From IMG/VR virus record IMGVR_UViG_3300026484_000236, positions 62,001 to 126,000 of that record: 64,000 bases of DNA; one strand, 5' to 3'. A program made the translations under genes and the position numbers. The notes under the pieces are model-generated. The model saw only the letters and a program-made list of their open reading frames with translations. It searched no databases and was not told the DNA's origin. Within the stretch, counting starts at the first letter, position 1, and each line of letters starts with the position of its first letter. This stretch comes from a virus. Below, piece by piece: positions 34,240-44,391 of the stretch.

Positions 34240-36486
34240 ATGGCAAATGAATACAATGATTGGGGAATACCTGATCCAAGTCAAGATCCTAACCAAATGA
34301 ATCAGGAACAGTCTCAACAAACTCCAGAACAGAATGCAATAAACGTTCTGGATGATTTAGATAATTTAGATCAAATAACAAACGAATTTGATAAAATATA
34401 TTCTGAAGTTGTTAATGGTAGTTCTGATATGCAACTATTTAGTTCTAATGTTCAGCGAATAGAAATAAATAATATTAATCCAGTTCTTACAGGAATGAGT
34501 AGTATTAAATCGGATAAAGCTGAGAAAGATGAAGAAAATAAAGATTTAGATGATTTACTAAATACTAACTCAGATGATATTTTAAAAATATTTAACAATG
34601 GTAATATTAGTAATAATAGAAAACAAATTTACGATCTTTACAATGAAATATCAGAAATCAATCCAATCGCTTATAGAATGCTTAGAGTTTACATTGATAA
34701 TATTCTTATTAAAAATATTCAAAATAAACAATTTATAAATATTATTGAAAATGATCATAATGAATTGATGATTAAATTAGATGAAAATGTTAAAAAGAAT
34801 ATTTCAAATTTTATGAAAACATTTTTAGTTTATTTTGATATTCAAAATAAATTAAAAAATAGTATTATCCATAATACTCTCAAATACGGCGACTTTTATA
34901 TGGAGGTAATTGATCTTTCAGGTATTTCTAAAATCGCCGAAACTAGATCAGAATTGATTACTGAAAATATTACTTTTTATGGGGAAGATAAAAATGTTAC
35001 TGCTAATTGTAATTTGGGATATCTAGAACTTCCGATAATTCAAAAAGAAGAAATTCAGGAAAATTATACAGAAGCTCCTTCCGAACAATTTATAAATATT
35101 TTAAAATCTAAAGAAAGTATCCAAGAGAATGATATTAATTTATTTAATGATGTTTATATGGATCAAATTGGAGAATTAGAACAAAGTGGTTTTCAATCAG
35201 ATTTATTCGATATTAATAATATAAAAGATTTAGATTTCGATATTATTAAAAATATTTATTTAAAATTTATTCAACCTACATCTGTTATTAAATTAGAACA
35301 AGATGGGATTAACTTTGGTTATTTAGTAATTGAAGAGTTAAATAAAGGTGCCGAAGCAGACGAAGTAAACCTTTATAAAAGATTTGCTAATGATGACGAT
35401 AACACTAGTAATAAAGAATCTCTTACTAATAAGAAAACTACAGATGAAGTAATAGATAAATTTAGTAAAGAAATTATTTTTAAATTAAAAGAACATTTAG
35501 CAATTTCTAATAACTTTATAGAGGATTTACCAGAAGAATTATCATTTAGTCTTAAAGTTATTCTTTATGAAAAAATTAAGAAAAGATCTAAACTAAAATT
35601 TAGATTGGTAGAAGCAAATAATTTAATTAACTTTCATACAAATATTGATAAGTTTGCTCCTTATGCAACTAGCGTATTTGATCCAATAGTTCTTCCAGTT
35701 AAACTATATACGATCGCTCTTTTAAGTTCGGTTATATCTAGATTAAGTAGAGCTTCTGTTGTTCGTAAATGGAATATTGAAGTTGGTAAACGAAGAAACC
35801 ATTCACAAATAGTTCAAAATGTTCAAAAAGAACTTAAAACTAAAAATATTTCATACGATGATTTAGGTTCAATGAAAAATATTTCTCAAATTATGACTGA
35901 CTTCCGTGATATTGCTACAGTATCTAAGAATGGTCAAAAATTTATTGATATGGAAGTTATGCCTATGCATGATAGAGCATTGCCTATTAATGATTTAGGT
36001 GATCTTAGAAATGAACTTATTGCAGCTACAGGTATTCCATCAGTATTTTTAAATATTGGAGAAAATATAGAACAAAGAGAAACTTTAGTAAATCTTAATA
36101 TTACTTTCGCCAATAGTATTACTACTTATCAAGGTTATATTGAAGATGCATTAAACGATTTAATTAATACAGTCTTTCAAAAAGTACTTAAAGCTAATAA
36201 TAAAGATTATAAATCTTTTAATATTACACAATACATGAAATTTACTTTAAATGCTCCGGTTATTTTACAATTGCAAAATAGCGAAGCAGTTATTAGTAGT
36301 ATTGGTAATCTAGTTGGAACTCTTTCTCAAGCAGGAATGAAGGTAGATCCAGAAGAATTATTTAAACTTTATGCTCCTAACCTACCGTGGGATAAATTAA
36401 AACGTGGTGGAGAAACAGAGATTAAAGAACAGATTAAAGAACAGATTATGCAAAACTTAGCTCAGCCTCCAGAGCAAGTTCAATAA
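34240..36486 (+). CDS. Portal protein
   Basis: 748 residues. Acidic N-terminus, then a long mixed domain and typical portal-like C-terminal half: FAPYATSVFDPIVLPVKLYT, RLSRASVVRKWNIEVGKR, MPMHDRALPINDLGDLRNEL, IAATGIPSVFLNIGENIEQR, then TLVNLNITFANSITTYQ. The pattern (R...R..W.IEVG, .TGIP..FL) agrees with T4 gp20-like portals. It forms the ring through which DNA enters and leaves. A terminator follows. Confidence 0.7.
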   Translation: MANEYNDWGIPDPSQDPNQMNQEQSQQTPEQNAINVLDDLDNLDQITNEFDKIYSEVVNGSSDMQLFSSNVQRIEINNINPVLTGMSSIKSDKAEKDEENKDLDDLLNTNSDDILKIFNNGNISNNRKQIYDLYNEISEINPIAYRMLRVYIDNILIKNIQNKQFINIIENDHNELMIKLDENVKKNISNFMKTFLVYFDIQNKLKNSIIHNTLKYGDFYMEVIDLSGISKIAETRSELITENITFYGEDKNVTANCNLGYLELPIIQKEEIQENYTEAPSEQFINILKSKESIQENDINLFNDVYMDQIGELEQSGFQSDLFDINNIKDLDFDIIKNIYLKFIQPTSVIKLEQDGINFGYLVIEELNKGAEADEVNLYKRFANDDDNTSNKESLTNKKTTDEVIDKFSKEIIFKLKEHLAISNNFIEDLPEELSFSLKVILYEKIKKRSKLKFRLVEANNLINFHTNIDKFAPYATSVFDPIVLPVKLYTIALLSSVISRLSRASVVRKWNIEVGKRRNHSQIVQNVQKELKTKNISYDDLGSMKNISQIMTDFRDIATVSKNGQKFIDMEVMPMHDRALPINDLGDLRNELIAATGIPSVFLNIGENIEQRETLVNLNITFANSITTYQGYIEDALNDLINTVFQKVLKANNKDYKSFNITQYMKFTLNAPVILQLQNSEAVISSIGNLVGTLSQAGMKVDPEELFKLYAPNLPWDKLKRGGETEIKEQIKEQIMQNLAQPPEQVQ

Positions 36487-36490
36487 TATT

Positions 36491-36526
36491 ATCTTAGGCT
36501 TTTGCCTAAGATTTTCCTGTCTTTTA
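36491..36526 (+). terminator. Hairpin terminator with TTTCCTGTC motif
   Basis: Stem ATCTTAGGC / GCCTAAGAT with TTTT loop, then TTTCCTGTCTTTTATC, a shorter form of the conserved post-hairpin motif. Confidence 0.85.
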
Positions 36527-36578
36527 TCTTTCGAACTAAATATTAAATAACCTTACCAAAGTATATCAAAGGAATCTT

Positions 36579-37241
36579 ATGAAAAAGAAAATAAGTTTAA
36601 AAATTTTAGAAGAAAATGGATATCAATATGGGAAATCTCCTTGGGATTTTTTAATTGAAGAGGCCAAAACTCAAGAAGTAAATTCGGACGATGATACTCC
36701 ACCTGATGATACACAAACCGAAGATAATGAGGATTCAGATTCGAATGGGGGAGAAGAAGAAGGTCAAGAAGAACCTTTATTACCAGAAGAGGAACTTCAA
36801 CAATTGGCCCAAAATTTACAACAATCTGAAGATATGGAAGCTGATATAAAGAAGTTATTAGATTCTGGAAAAATTAATCAATCAGATGTAGAATTACTTG
36901 GACAGATGTTACAAGGATCTCAGGAACCTTCTCCAGAAGAAGAAAGAGCTTATCAAATAAATAATATTCAAGAAATGGTAATTCGTTTTAATATTTACGA
37001 CAAATTAAATGATCTTGAAAGTAAATTAGAAATGTTTACAGATAACTTCCCAAATATAGACGAGGAATTTTATAAAGATGTTGCCCAAGTACATGAGTAT
37101 ATTAAAGTGGTAAATACTTTAATTTTTAATCTAGAAATTAATTTAGTTTATCAATTATTTGCTAATCTTGAAATGAAATTAATTTCATTATTTACGGATT
37201 ATCAAGCCAAAATGCAACAAGAAAAACAAAATAAAGGATAA
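36579..37241 (+). CDS. Acidic, coiled-coil protein, possible head scaffold (220 aa)
   Basis: Residues 30-95 are strongly acidic (repeated Glu/Asp/Gln, SDSNGGEEEGQEEPLLPEEE) and the rest is helical with heptad-like Leu spacing. Composition and position right after the portal fit a prohead core or scaffolding protein, but there is no sequence motif to prove it. ATG with AAGGAATC upstream. Confidence 0.45.
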   Translation: MKKKISLKILEENGYQYGKSPWDFLIEEAKTQEVNSDDDTPPDDTQTEDNEDSDSNGGEEEGQEEPLLPEEELQQLAQNLQQSEDMEADIKKLLDSGKINQSDVELLGQMLQGSQEPSPEEERAYQINNIQEMVIRFNIYDKLNDLESKLEMFTDNFPNIDEEFYKDVAQVHEYIKVVNTLIFNLEINLVYQLFANLEMKLISLFTDYQAKMQQEKQNKG

Positions 37242-37243
37242 TT

Positions 37244-40159
37244 ATGAGTATTACAATCAATGGTCTAGATGATTATAAAAATGCAGAGATACTTGGTTTA
37301 GAAGCAAGTGATAGAGCTCCAAATGATTATTTAAGACTTACTTCAAAAGTATTTAACTCTTTTAAACCAGTCGATCCAACAGTAACCATATCTTCATATA
37401 TTAGTGGACTAGAAACAACAGTACGAAAAACTATTTTAAATAATGAAAATAATTTAGAATTTTATATTAATAAAGGTTCTTGTTTCGTAGATGATCAATT
37501 TATAGCATTTACGGATGATATTATATTTAACGTTCCAATTTCAAAATTAGTTAATAATGTCGATTATTATTTAGTAATTTATTATCAGTATAGCAACCAA
37601 TGTTTGTATAATCCTGCTATTTTTGATTATGTGGCAGTTAGTTCTTATAATCCGGCAACCATGCTTAAGATTATTCAATTTAAAATGGATGGTTACGATT
37701 TAATAACATATCCACAGAATCTTGATGATATGTTTATTGATAACTACACTAGATTATTTCAGTTAGTTTCTGATAAAGCAGTTGATTTATTTAAAATTAA
37801 CTCTTATCAAGGTATTACTATATCAGCAAATAAATTATATAAAAATAGTACTAATCCGGAATATAGTACAAAATCTGGGGATGTTATTTTCTTGGATTTA
37901 GACGGATTATATAAACCAGCAAGAGCATGTAATAGAAAAATAGATAAAGCTATGGGAATTTATGTTTATAATCCAAAATCTGGCGCACATACTATAGTTA
38001 CGAATGGTATTATTGATTTTAATCTTAATATAAAAATAGATGATAGTAATAAAATATTATTAAATATGGAACCAGGAAAAAGTTATTATCTTTTAGATAA
38101 CTGTTCTGAAACTAATTACGCTTGGGAAGATGGACAACAGCCAGTACCTGGAAAAATAAGTTCTAGATTTACTCCAGGTAATGTAATGGTTGGGTACGCT
38201 TTGGATAATAAAAAAATGATGGTTAATTTTCAGTATGCTGATGATATGAATACTGCTAATTTTTTAGAACTTATTGGTCTTCCTCAACAATTTCAGGATC
38301 GTTTTAATATTATTTATGCTTATTGGAATAGTAAAGAATCCAAAGATTTTAGAAATTTATTTATTCGAGAATTGCAAATACTTAAAGAAGAATTAGCTAA
38401 TCAAAAAGATCAATTAGTTACTGATAGCAATATTAAAGAAAATGAATATCAAGATAATTTAACTATTTATAATAATACTACTTTAACTAGTACTCCGGTG
38501 GTAACAATTAATAATGTAACTGGTCCTATAAGTATTTCTACTTTGGAAAACACTTTAATTGATCAAAATGCAATTATGAATAAATACCAATCGGAAAATC
38601 AATTTAAATTTGCCAAGATTGATTACCTAATTAAATATTTACCAGATTTTGAAACTTATTTAACTCAGTACTTAGCTAACTTAAATCAATTTATTACCTA
38701 TTTAAATGATTTAAAAGATAATTTTAGTACTAAAAATCAAGATAATTTATTTTTTGAATTAGAATATACTATTCAAACATTTAGTAGTTCTTTTAATGGT
38801 TTTCGAGATTTTAGTTCATTGGCATTGCCGAGTATTAATCGTCTTACTACTTCGATAATACAGGTTTCAGCACCTAAGGTAAAAACCGATATGGATGCCC
38901 CAAGTGGTTCTAATGTTTCAATAGTTAATATAAATATAAATACTACTAAATATTCATTAACTTCTAGAAATCCAGTTGGTGAAACTCAGCGTGGTACTTT
39001 GGTTGGACCAGTTACTACTTATAATGCAACTGATGAGGTTATCAGTAGTACTAATAACCCAATGGAACAATTTAGAAATAATAATCGAATATTAATTAAT
39101 ACTTTGAAAAATTTAAGCAATGTTGTTACAAATATACAAAGTACTATTCCAGCAATTATAAACGCTTTAAACACATTTAATACAACGGATATAGATAATT
39201 TAATGGATATAGATAATAATAATGGTACATCAGTAGTATTTTATTTAAATCAATTAAGTAATTATTTATTTGGTGATCCAAAATTTACAGAAATATCTGC
39301 TGGAGCATATGGCATCGCTCATTATTTAGAAAAAATTCATTATTTTATAGATAATGATAATGATAATATTCCATTTGATGAATACTCACGTCAGATGGAA
39401 ACCGACACACATTCCCCGTATTATATAACTAGATATTTAATACAAGAATTAACAGATGTAAATAATTATTTAAAAACTTTATCTGGTACTAATTCCGAAG
39501 ATGAGACAGCTAAAGTAACTATAGAAAATACTTTAGACGTTTATGATACAGAAAGAAGAAATTATATAAATACGAAATATAATACATTTAGTACTTATCA
39601 AGAAAGTCTTAGAGAATTTAGTGAAATTATTTTAACTATAGTAGATATCGATTTAGAAATAGAAGATTTAAACAATAGAATATCTTCCGAATTATCTTTA
39701 GTTATTAAATTAGAGAATGATATAGTTAATATGGATCAACAAATTATTGATAGAATATCACATCAACAAAGTGTTAACACAATATTATATATTAGTGATT
39801 ATGAACGAAAAATTTATAATTATACTTATTTAACTATTCGTATTAGATTAAAACAAAAAATGTTAATTGCAGTAAATAACGATGTTCAAATTATTAATGA
39901 TATTTTATTGCAATTAAAAAGTCAAACTATACCAGATAGATCGTTAATAGATAGAACTGAAACTAACCTAAATGCTTTTGTAAGCGTATTGAATAACCTT
40001 ACTGCAGAGTTAGAAGGTATGGTAATAGAATATAATAAATTAAGAGAAGAGTTTGGTATTAATGATCCAGTACTTATAACAGATTATGAATTTAATGATC
40101 ATGGTTTAGCTGATCCAAATTTAGATTGTTTTCAAAATTTAAATACTTTTTCTGAATAA
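37244..40159 (+). CDS. Large virion protein, likely tail/baseplate (971 aa)
   Basis: N-terminal 330 residues are beta-rich (LEFYINKGSCFVDDQFIAFTDDIIFNVPISKL). The rest alternates long helical coils with short Ser/Thr-rich stretches (LITRTSIIQVS-like; NFRD, many Asn/Asp). This resembles baseplate or fibre shafts rather than an enzyme. Start is 3 bases after the previous stop. A small beta-rich gene follows. Assignment by composition and neighbourhood only. Confidence 0.45.
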   Translation: MSITINGLDDYKNAEILGLEASDRAPNDYLRLTSKVFNSFKPVDPTVTISSYISGLETTVRKTILNNENNLEFYINKGSCFVDDQFIAFTDDIIFNVPISKLVNNVDYYLVIYYQYSNQCLYNPAIFDYVAVSSYNPATMLKIIQFKMDGYDLITYPQNLDDMFIDNYTRLFQLVSDKAVDLFKINSYQGITISANKLYKNSTNPEYSTKSGDVIFLDLDGLYKPARACNRKIDKAMGIYVYNPKSGAHTIVTNGIIDFNLNIKIDDSNKILLNMEPGKSYYLLDNCSETNYAWEDGQQPVPGKISSRFTPGNVMVGYALDNKKMMVNFQYADDMNTANFLELIGLPQQFQDRFNIIYAYWNSKESKDFRNLFIRELQILKEELANQKDQLVTDSNIKENEYQDNLTIYNNTTLTSTPVVTINNVTGPISISTLENTLIDQNAIMNKYQSENQFKFAKIDYLIKYLPDFETYLTQYLANLNQFITYLNDLKDNFSTKNQDNLFFELEYTIQTFSSSFNGFRDFSSLALPSINRLTTSIIQVSAPKVKTDMDAPSGSNVSIVNININTTKYSLTSRNPVGETQRGTLVGPVTTYNATDEVISSTNNPMEQFRNNNRILINTLKNLSNVVTNIQSTIPAIINALNTFNTTDIDNLMDIDNNNGTSVVFYLNQLSNYLFGDPKFTEISAGAYGIAHYLEKIHYFIDNDNDNIPFDEYSRQMETDTHSPYYITRYLIQELTDVNNYLKTLSGTNSEDETAKVTIENTLDVYDTERRNYINTKYNTFSTYQESLREFSEIILTIVDIDLEIEDLNNRISSELSLVIKLENDIVNMDQQIIDRISHQQSVNTILYISDYERKIYNYTYLTIRIRLKQKMLIAVNNDVQIINDILLQLKSQTIPDRSLIDRTETNLNAFVSVLNNLTAELEGMVIEYNKLREEFGINDPVLITDYEFNDHGLADPNLDCFQNLNTFSE

Positions 40160-40176
40160 AAATTAAAGGATAAAAA

Positions 40177-40449
40177 ATGATAAAAAAGACTTCAGTCTTA
40201 ACTGCCGGAGTAGAAAAAAACTTCGGTAATGTTACTGGACTTATAAACAGTATTATAGTTTCGAATACTGATGGTGATTCACCAGCTTTAGTAACTATTA
40301 GAACGGATAGCATAGTTCTTTGGGTTGGAGAACTCCAACCAAATACAACAATTAGATATATGTTAGATGTAATTGTTGATGAAAGTGTATATTGTATTAG
40401 TGACGTAGATGAAACAAACGTTATTGTTAATATAATAGAAACTCTTTAG
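40177..40449 (+). CDS. Small beta-rich protein (90 aa)
   Basis: Predicted mostly strands (ITVRT-type repeats, VLWVGELQPNTTIRYMLDVI). Located between two large virion proteins and ending 8 bases before the next ATG with TTAGGAG. A small virion or assembly component is likely; no family recognised. Confidence 0.55.
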   Translation: MIKKTSVLTAGVEKNFGNVTGLINSIIVSNTDGDSPALVTIRTDSIVLWVGELQPNTTIRYMLDVIVDESVYCISDVDETNVIVNIIETL

Positions 40450-40457
40450 GAGTTAAT

Positions 40458-42494
40458 ATGGAATTTACGGAAATAAAAATTTATGATATAATAGAAGAAA
40501 ACTTAGTAGATGGGCAGTTAATAACTGAAGTGGAAACTGACGTTAATTCGGTTTCTTATTCGCTAGAATCTAGTTATAATCAATATTTTTCTGTTCAAGA
40601 AAATAAAGTTTATTTAACGGGTGATGGTAAAGACGCTATTAATACGGATTATCCAGAAGATATAAATAAAGAAATTCAACAACTTAATTTTACTATTATA
40701 GCAACTGATATGGAAACTGATGCCAGCATATCACAAAATATTAGTATTAAAGTACAGCGTATTATCGACAATGCGCCTTACGTTTTAAATCATTTTGAAC
40801 ATAATATGTATACACATAATCTTTATCCAAATATGCTTACTGCTAAAATAGATTTAGTATACAATACCTTTTGTACTATAGTTGGTACAAATGCTTCTTA
40901 TTTCGATATTGATCCTATCCCAAGTACTGGTATGGATAATATTACAATTAGATTAAATAATAATGGTATTAACTTATATTCTAATTTTGATTTTGATTCT
41001 TTAGATCCAGATGATATAGAATTAATAGAAAATAGAAGAGTTTATAAAGTTGAAATAATTTTAAATTTAATAGATGCCACTAATAAAAAAAGTACTGTGT
41101 TTAGTATTTTTGCTAAATTTGTAGAAGGTGATCAATATCAAAACTTACCTACTAAAAATAATTTAGAAATTCAAGCCGAACTATTAGCTACTAAAATTTC
41201 GGAAATATTAACTAAATATGACGATACTATTAATGAATATTCTTTTGATATTTCTAATCTTAAAAGAAAGGTATCTGTAATTGGTAGTCAGTTAAATTTA
41301 AATAGAACTCAAATAAATAAATTAACCGCTTTATTACAAGAAAGTATTGATGAAAGCAAACAAGTATTCGAATACACTGATGATAAAATAAAAGTTATTG
41401 TTAAATCATTATACGATATGTACGACGTAATCTATGGAACCATAACTGATTTTTTAAAATCAGAGACTAATTCGGATTTAGAAAATAAAGCAAGTATGTT
41501 TCAAGATCTAAAAACAGTGGATTGGTACGATAAAGCTGAGAAAATATCTAGTCAAGGTTTCAGTGAATATCTAATGCTTAGAACAGATTTACAAATAGAA
41601 AGAAGATTTGAAAATTATACTGATACAATTAACGAAATGTTTGTTAAGTTCCGATCTTTAATCAATTCAAATATTATTTCACCATTTACTTTAAAAGATA
41701 ATGAATTAGCGGTTGGAGTAAATGATTTGTATGCTCAGTTAGCATTAATTGGAAATATAGCAGCCGAAGCGAAAGCTAGAGTTTTCAATGCTGATGATAA
41801 TATAAAATATTTGGATAATCGTTTACAATTTGTAGAATCTTTTAATCTTGAAGATTGGGGAGATGATGGTGCTTGGAAATTTTATGCCAATACTTTACAA
41901 TATAATGGTAATGATGTACTTAGTTATAGTAATACCGAAATAGATTTACATCACTCTAATAGAATTACTTGTAGTACCGATGATGGAAATATGTATTGGG
42001 ATGGAGATACACTAACATTCGATAATGCAAGCGGTGTTACAGTAGACGCTGGAACTTTTACAGGTACTGCTACTACGGCTAAGTATGCCGATTTAGCCGA
42101 GTACTATAAAAAAGAAAATCATGAAGATTATATGTATGAATCGGGGACTATTTTATATTTTAATAGATCTAAAGATAATGAAGATTTTGAAGTTACTGAG
42201 AATGCTAAAGGTAATATATACTGTGGTATTGTAACGACTAATCCAGGTTTTGTACTTAATAGCACTTTCGAAAATAATCAAGAATATGTTAATATTGCTT
42301 TAAATGGTAGAGTACCTGTTAAATGCGAAGGACTTATTAAAAAAGGAATGTATTTATATCCTAGTCATAATAATCCGAACGTTGCTGAAGGAACATACAC
42401 TTATAAAAATACCATTGATTTAATTGGAGTAGCATTGGAAAATAGCGACCCAAGTTCTTTAGAAAATTTTAAAATTCTATGTAAAGTTAAATAG
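40458..42494 (+). CDS. Tail-fibre-like virion protein with Peptidase_G2-like C-terminus (678 aa)
   Basis: The N-terminal 230 residues have cadherin-like strand patterns (SVQENKVYLTGDG, IATDMETDASISQNISIKV). A helical shaft follows (about 250-470). The C-terminal 145 residues read ATTAKYADLAEYYKK, CGIVTTNPGF, NIALNGRVPVKCEG and IKKGMYLYPS, matching the C-terminal module of many phage structural proteins (Peptidase_G2 / auto-processing type), suggesting self-cleavage. The gene directly precedes the radical SAM island, with ATAGATAT at its stop. Confidence 0.65.
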   Translation: MEFTEIKIYDIIEENLVDGQLITEVETDVNSVSYSLESSYNQYFSVQENKVYLTGDGKDAINTDYPEDINKEIQQLNFTIIATDMETDASISQNISIKVQRIIDNAPYVLNHFEHNMYTHNLYPNMLTAKIDLVYNTFCTIVGTNASYFDIDPIPSTGMDNITIRLNNNGINLYSNFDFDSLDPDDIELIENRRVYKVEIILNLIDATNKKSTVFSIFAKFVEGDQYQNLPTKNNLEIQAELLATKISEILTKYDDTINEYSFDISNLKRKVSVIGSQLNLNRTQINKLTALLQESIDESKQVFEYTDDKIKVIVKSLYDMYDVIYGTITDFLKSETNSDLENKASMFQDLKTVDWYDKAEKISSQGFSEYLMLRTDLQIERRFENYTDTINEMFVKFRSLINSNIISPFTLKDNELAVGVNDLYAQLALIGNIAAEAKARVFNADDNIKYLDNRLQFVESFNLEDWGDDGAWKFYANTLQYNGNDVLSYSNTEIDLHHSNRITCSTDDGNMYWDGDTLTFDNASGVTVDAGTFTGTATTAKYADLAEYYKKENHEDYMYESGTILYFNRSKDNEDFEVTENAKGNIYCGIVTTNPGFVLNSTFENNQEYVNIALNGRVPVKCEGLIKKGMYLYPSHNNPNVAEGTYTYKNTIDLIGVALENSDPSSLENFKILCKVK

Positions 42495-42498
42495 ATAT
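42491..42498 (+). promoter_or_regulatory. ATAGATAT motif at the start of the radical SAM island
   Basis: ATAGATAT begins inside the tail-fibre-like gene's stop codon and lies 35 bases before the ATG at 42533. It may give the island its own transcript. Confidence 0.4.
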
Positions 42499-42532
42499 TT
42501 TTATAAAACTTAAAAAGAATAGGATTAAATAA

Positions 42533-44380
42533 ATGGAAAAGTTTGAAGAAATGAGTATTAATCCAGAAGAGGCTATACCGAGAATAAATGAATTAATAAA
42601 TAATTCATTGTTAAATATAAAGGAAATTTCCTTTATATTTAACGAGGATAATTTAAATATTTTATTAGATATCTTTAATATTTTAGGTCAATCGGATATT
42701 AAAACTAAGGATATTTTATTAGATACCTTAGAAGACTTTGAAGAAACTCCAGAACGTAATGAACAAACTATTAAAATTTTAAAATTAATAAATGATGATT
42801 TATTTGAAATGATAATTCTTTTAAAATATATTTCCGAAGTTACTGGAAACGATTTTAGTAATTTTATAAATGATATTGGCGAATTTGTAAAAGAATTGAG
42901 TACTACTATAATTCAATATAAATATCAGGAAACTTATCAAGAAGCTCACAACAGATTGGAATATGCTAGACATTACGAAGAATTAATAGAAAATGATATT
43001 AATTTAAAAAATTTATATAACGATTTAAATAATTACTATAGAAAAACACTAGATGAAAAAAAATTAAATGAAAAAGATATTATCTTAAAAAAAGAACATT
43101 ATTTTCACGACGATACTCCAGATCCTACAAATCATGATGACGAAGATTCATTTCATATAGTATTTCAAATAAATAAAAATTGTAATTTTAAATGTACTTA
43201 TTGTTATGAAGGTCTTGATAAAGTTACCGAAATATTATCGATAGATGATGTAGAAGATATTGTCAAAGGTATAAAAAATTTTGCCAGAACTTTAGAAGAA
43301 AAAGGACTTGTTTCTAAAATGTCTTTTAGTATTCTTGGTGGAGAACCAACTTTAGTACCACAGGAAGTAACTCACAAATTAACTAAATTATTAGAAGATG
43401 AATTAGATTTAAAATATATTATTTTAATTACTAATAATTATTCTGCTAAAAGAACTATTGGTTTCTTCCATCCAGATTTTCCAAGAGATAAGATTAAAGT
43501 TCAAATATCTTATGATGGTGGAAGAATCCAAGATGATTATAGAAAAGATTCTAAAAAAAATGGAACTAAAGAATCTCTTACTAAAGAAATTAGAGCTTTA
43601 CTTAATGAAGATAATGGAATTAAGGTATCCTTAAAAGCGACTTTACCATTGGAGGCTATTAGTAGTGTTCCAGACGCAGTGCAGGATTATGTAACATTTG
43701 AAGAAGATATAAATAAAAAAAATAATAATCCAAATAACTTTTCTTATTATCCAACTTTCGATACTACCTCTATATTAATGTATAATTTAAGACAACAGGA
43801 AAAGTGTGGAAATACAAAACCAAAAGAAAAACTATTTACCGAATTAGACGAGACTTTTAAATATTTATTAAAATTTGAAATGGATAGATTAATAAATAAC
43901 AAACCAGCTTTTACCAGATGGTTTAGAGAAATGAGTTATGCTGCTAATAATACCACATGTTCTGCGGGAAGTAAATTATTTGGTCTTGATCAGGATGGTA
44001 TTGGAAGATATTGTCATAGAACTGAATTTGGAGAAGAACATACAAATGTTAAATTTCCATATAAAAAAGAACAATTAAATAGTTTAAAATACGGTGATAT
44101 AACTTCAGATACTTTTCAACAAAAATTCTTTAAAACAAAAGAAAAATTGGAAAAGGTTATTAATTCGGATAAAGAATATTCATATTGCGATGGATGTAAA
44201 ACACTTACATGTGTTAAATGCCCAATGGTAAATATAACCCCAGATAGATCTTTAGACACTAGTACTACTAATGATCTTTATAAAGATATGTACTCTCATG
44301 GTTTAACATTATCATGTGAAATTAACAATCAAATTAGTAAATATTTATACATATTTGATAAAATTATAAATAATAAATAA
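42533..44380 (+). CDS. Radical SAM/SPASM-type enzyme with long N-terminal domain (615 aa)
   Basis: Residues 1-200 form a helical domain of unknown type (no Cys motif). The radical SAM domain starts with CNFKCTYC (217-224, CxxxCxxC for the [4Fe-4S] cluster), has LGGEPT near 268, and ends with a Cys-rich SPASM-like tail: CSAG...YCHR near 475-497 and CDGCKTLTCVKCP near 557-569, which would hold auxiliary clusters. SPASM proteins typically modify peptides or proteins. It is the only member with this long N-terminus and is followed, after 11 bases, by the Cys-rich protein gene. Confidence 0.9.
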   Translation: MEKFEEMSINPEEAIPRINELINNSLLNIKEISFIFNEDNLNILLDIFNILGQSDIKTKDILLDTLEDFEETPERNEQTIKILKLINDDLFEMIILLKYISEVTGNDFSNFINDIGEFVKELSTTIIQYKYQETYQEAHNRLEYARHYEELIENDINLKNLYNDLNNYYRKTLDEKKLNEKDIILKKEHYFHDDTPDPTNHDDEDSFHIVFQINKNCNFKCTYCYEGLDKVTEILSIDDVEDIVKGIKNFARTLEEKGLVSKMSFSILGGEPTLVPQEVTHKLTKLLEDELDLKYIILITNNYSAKRTIGFFHPDFPRDKIKVQISYDGGRIQDDYRKDSKKNGTKESLTKEIRALLNEDNGIKVSLKATLPLEAISSVPDAVQDYVTFEEDINKKNNNPNNFSYYPTFDTTSILMYNLRQQEKCGNTKPKEKLFTELDETFKYLLKFEMDRLINNKPAFTRWFREMSYAANNTTCSAGSKLFGLDQDGIGRYCHRTEFGEEHTNVKFPYKKEQLNSLKYGDITSDTFQQKFFKTKEKLEKVINSDKEYSYCDGCKTLTCVKCPMVNITPDRSLDTSTTNDLYKDMYSHGLTLSCEINNQISKYLYIFDKIINNK

Positions 44381-44391
44381 AAGGAGAAAAT

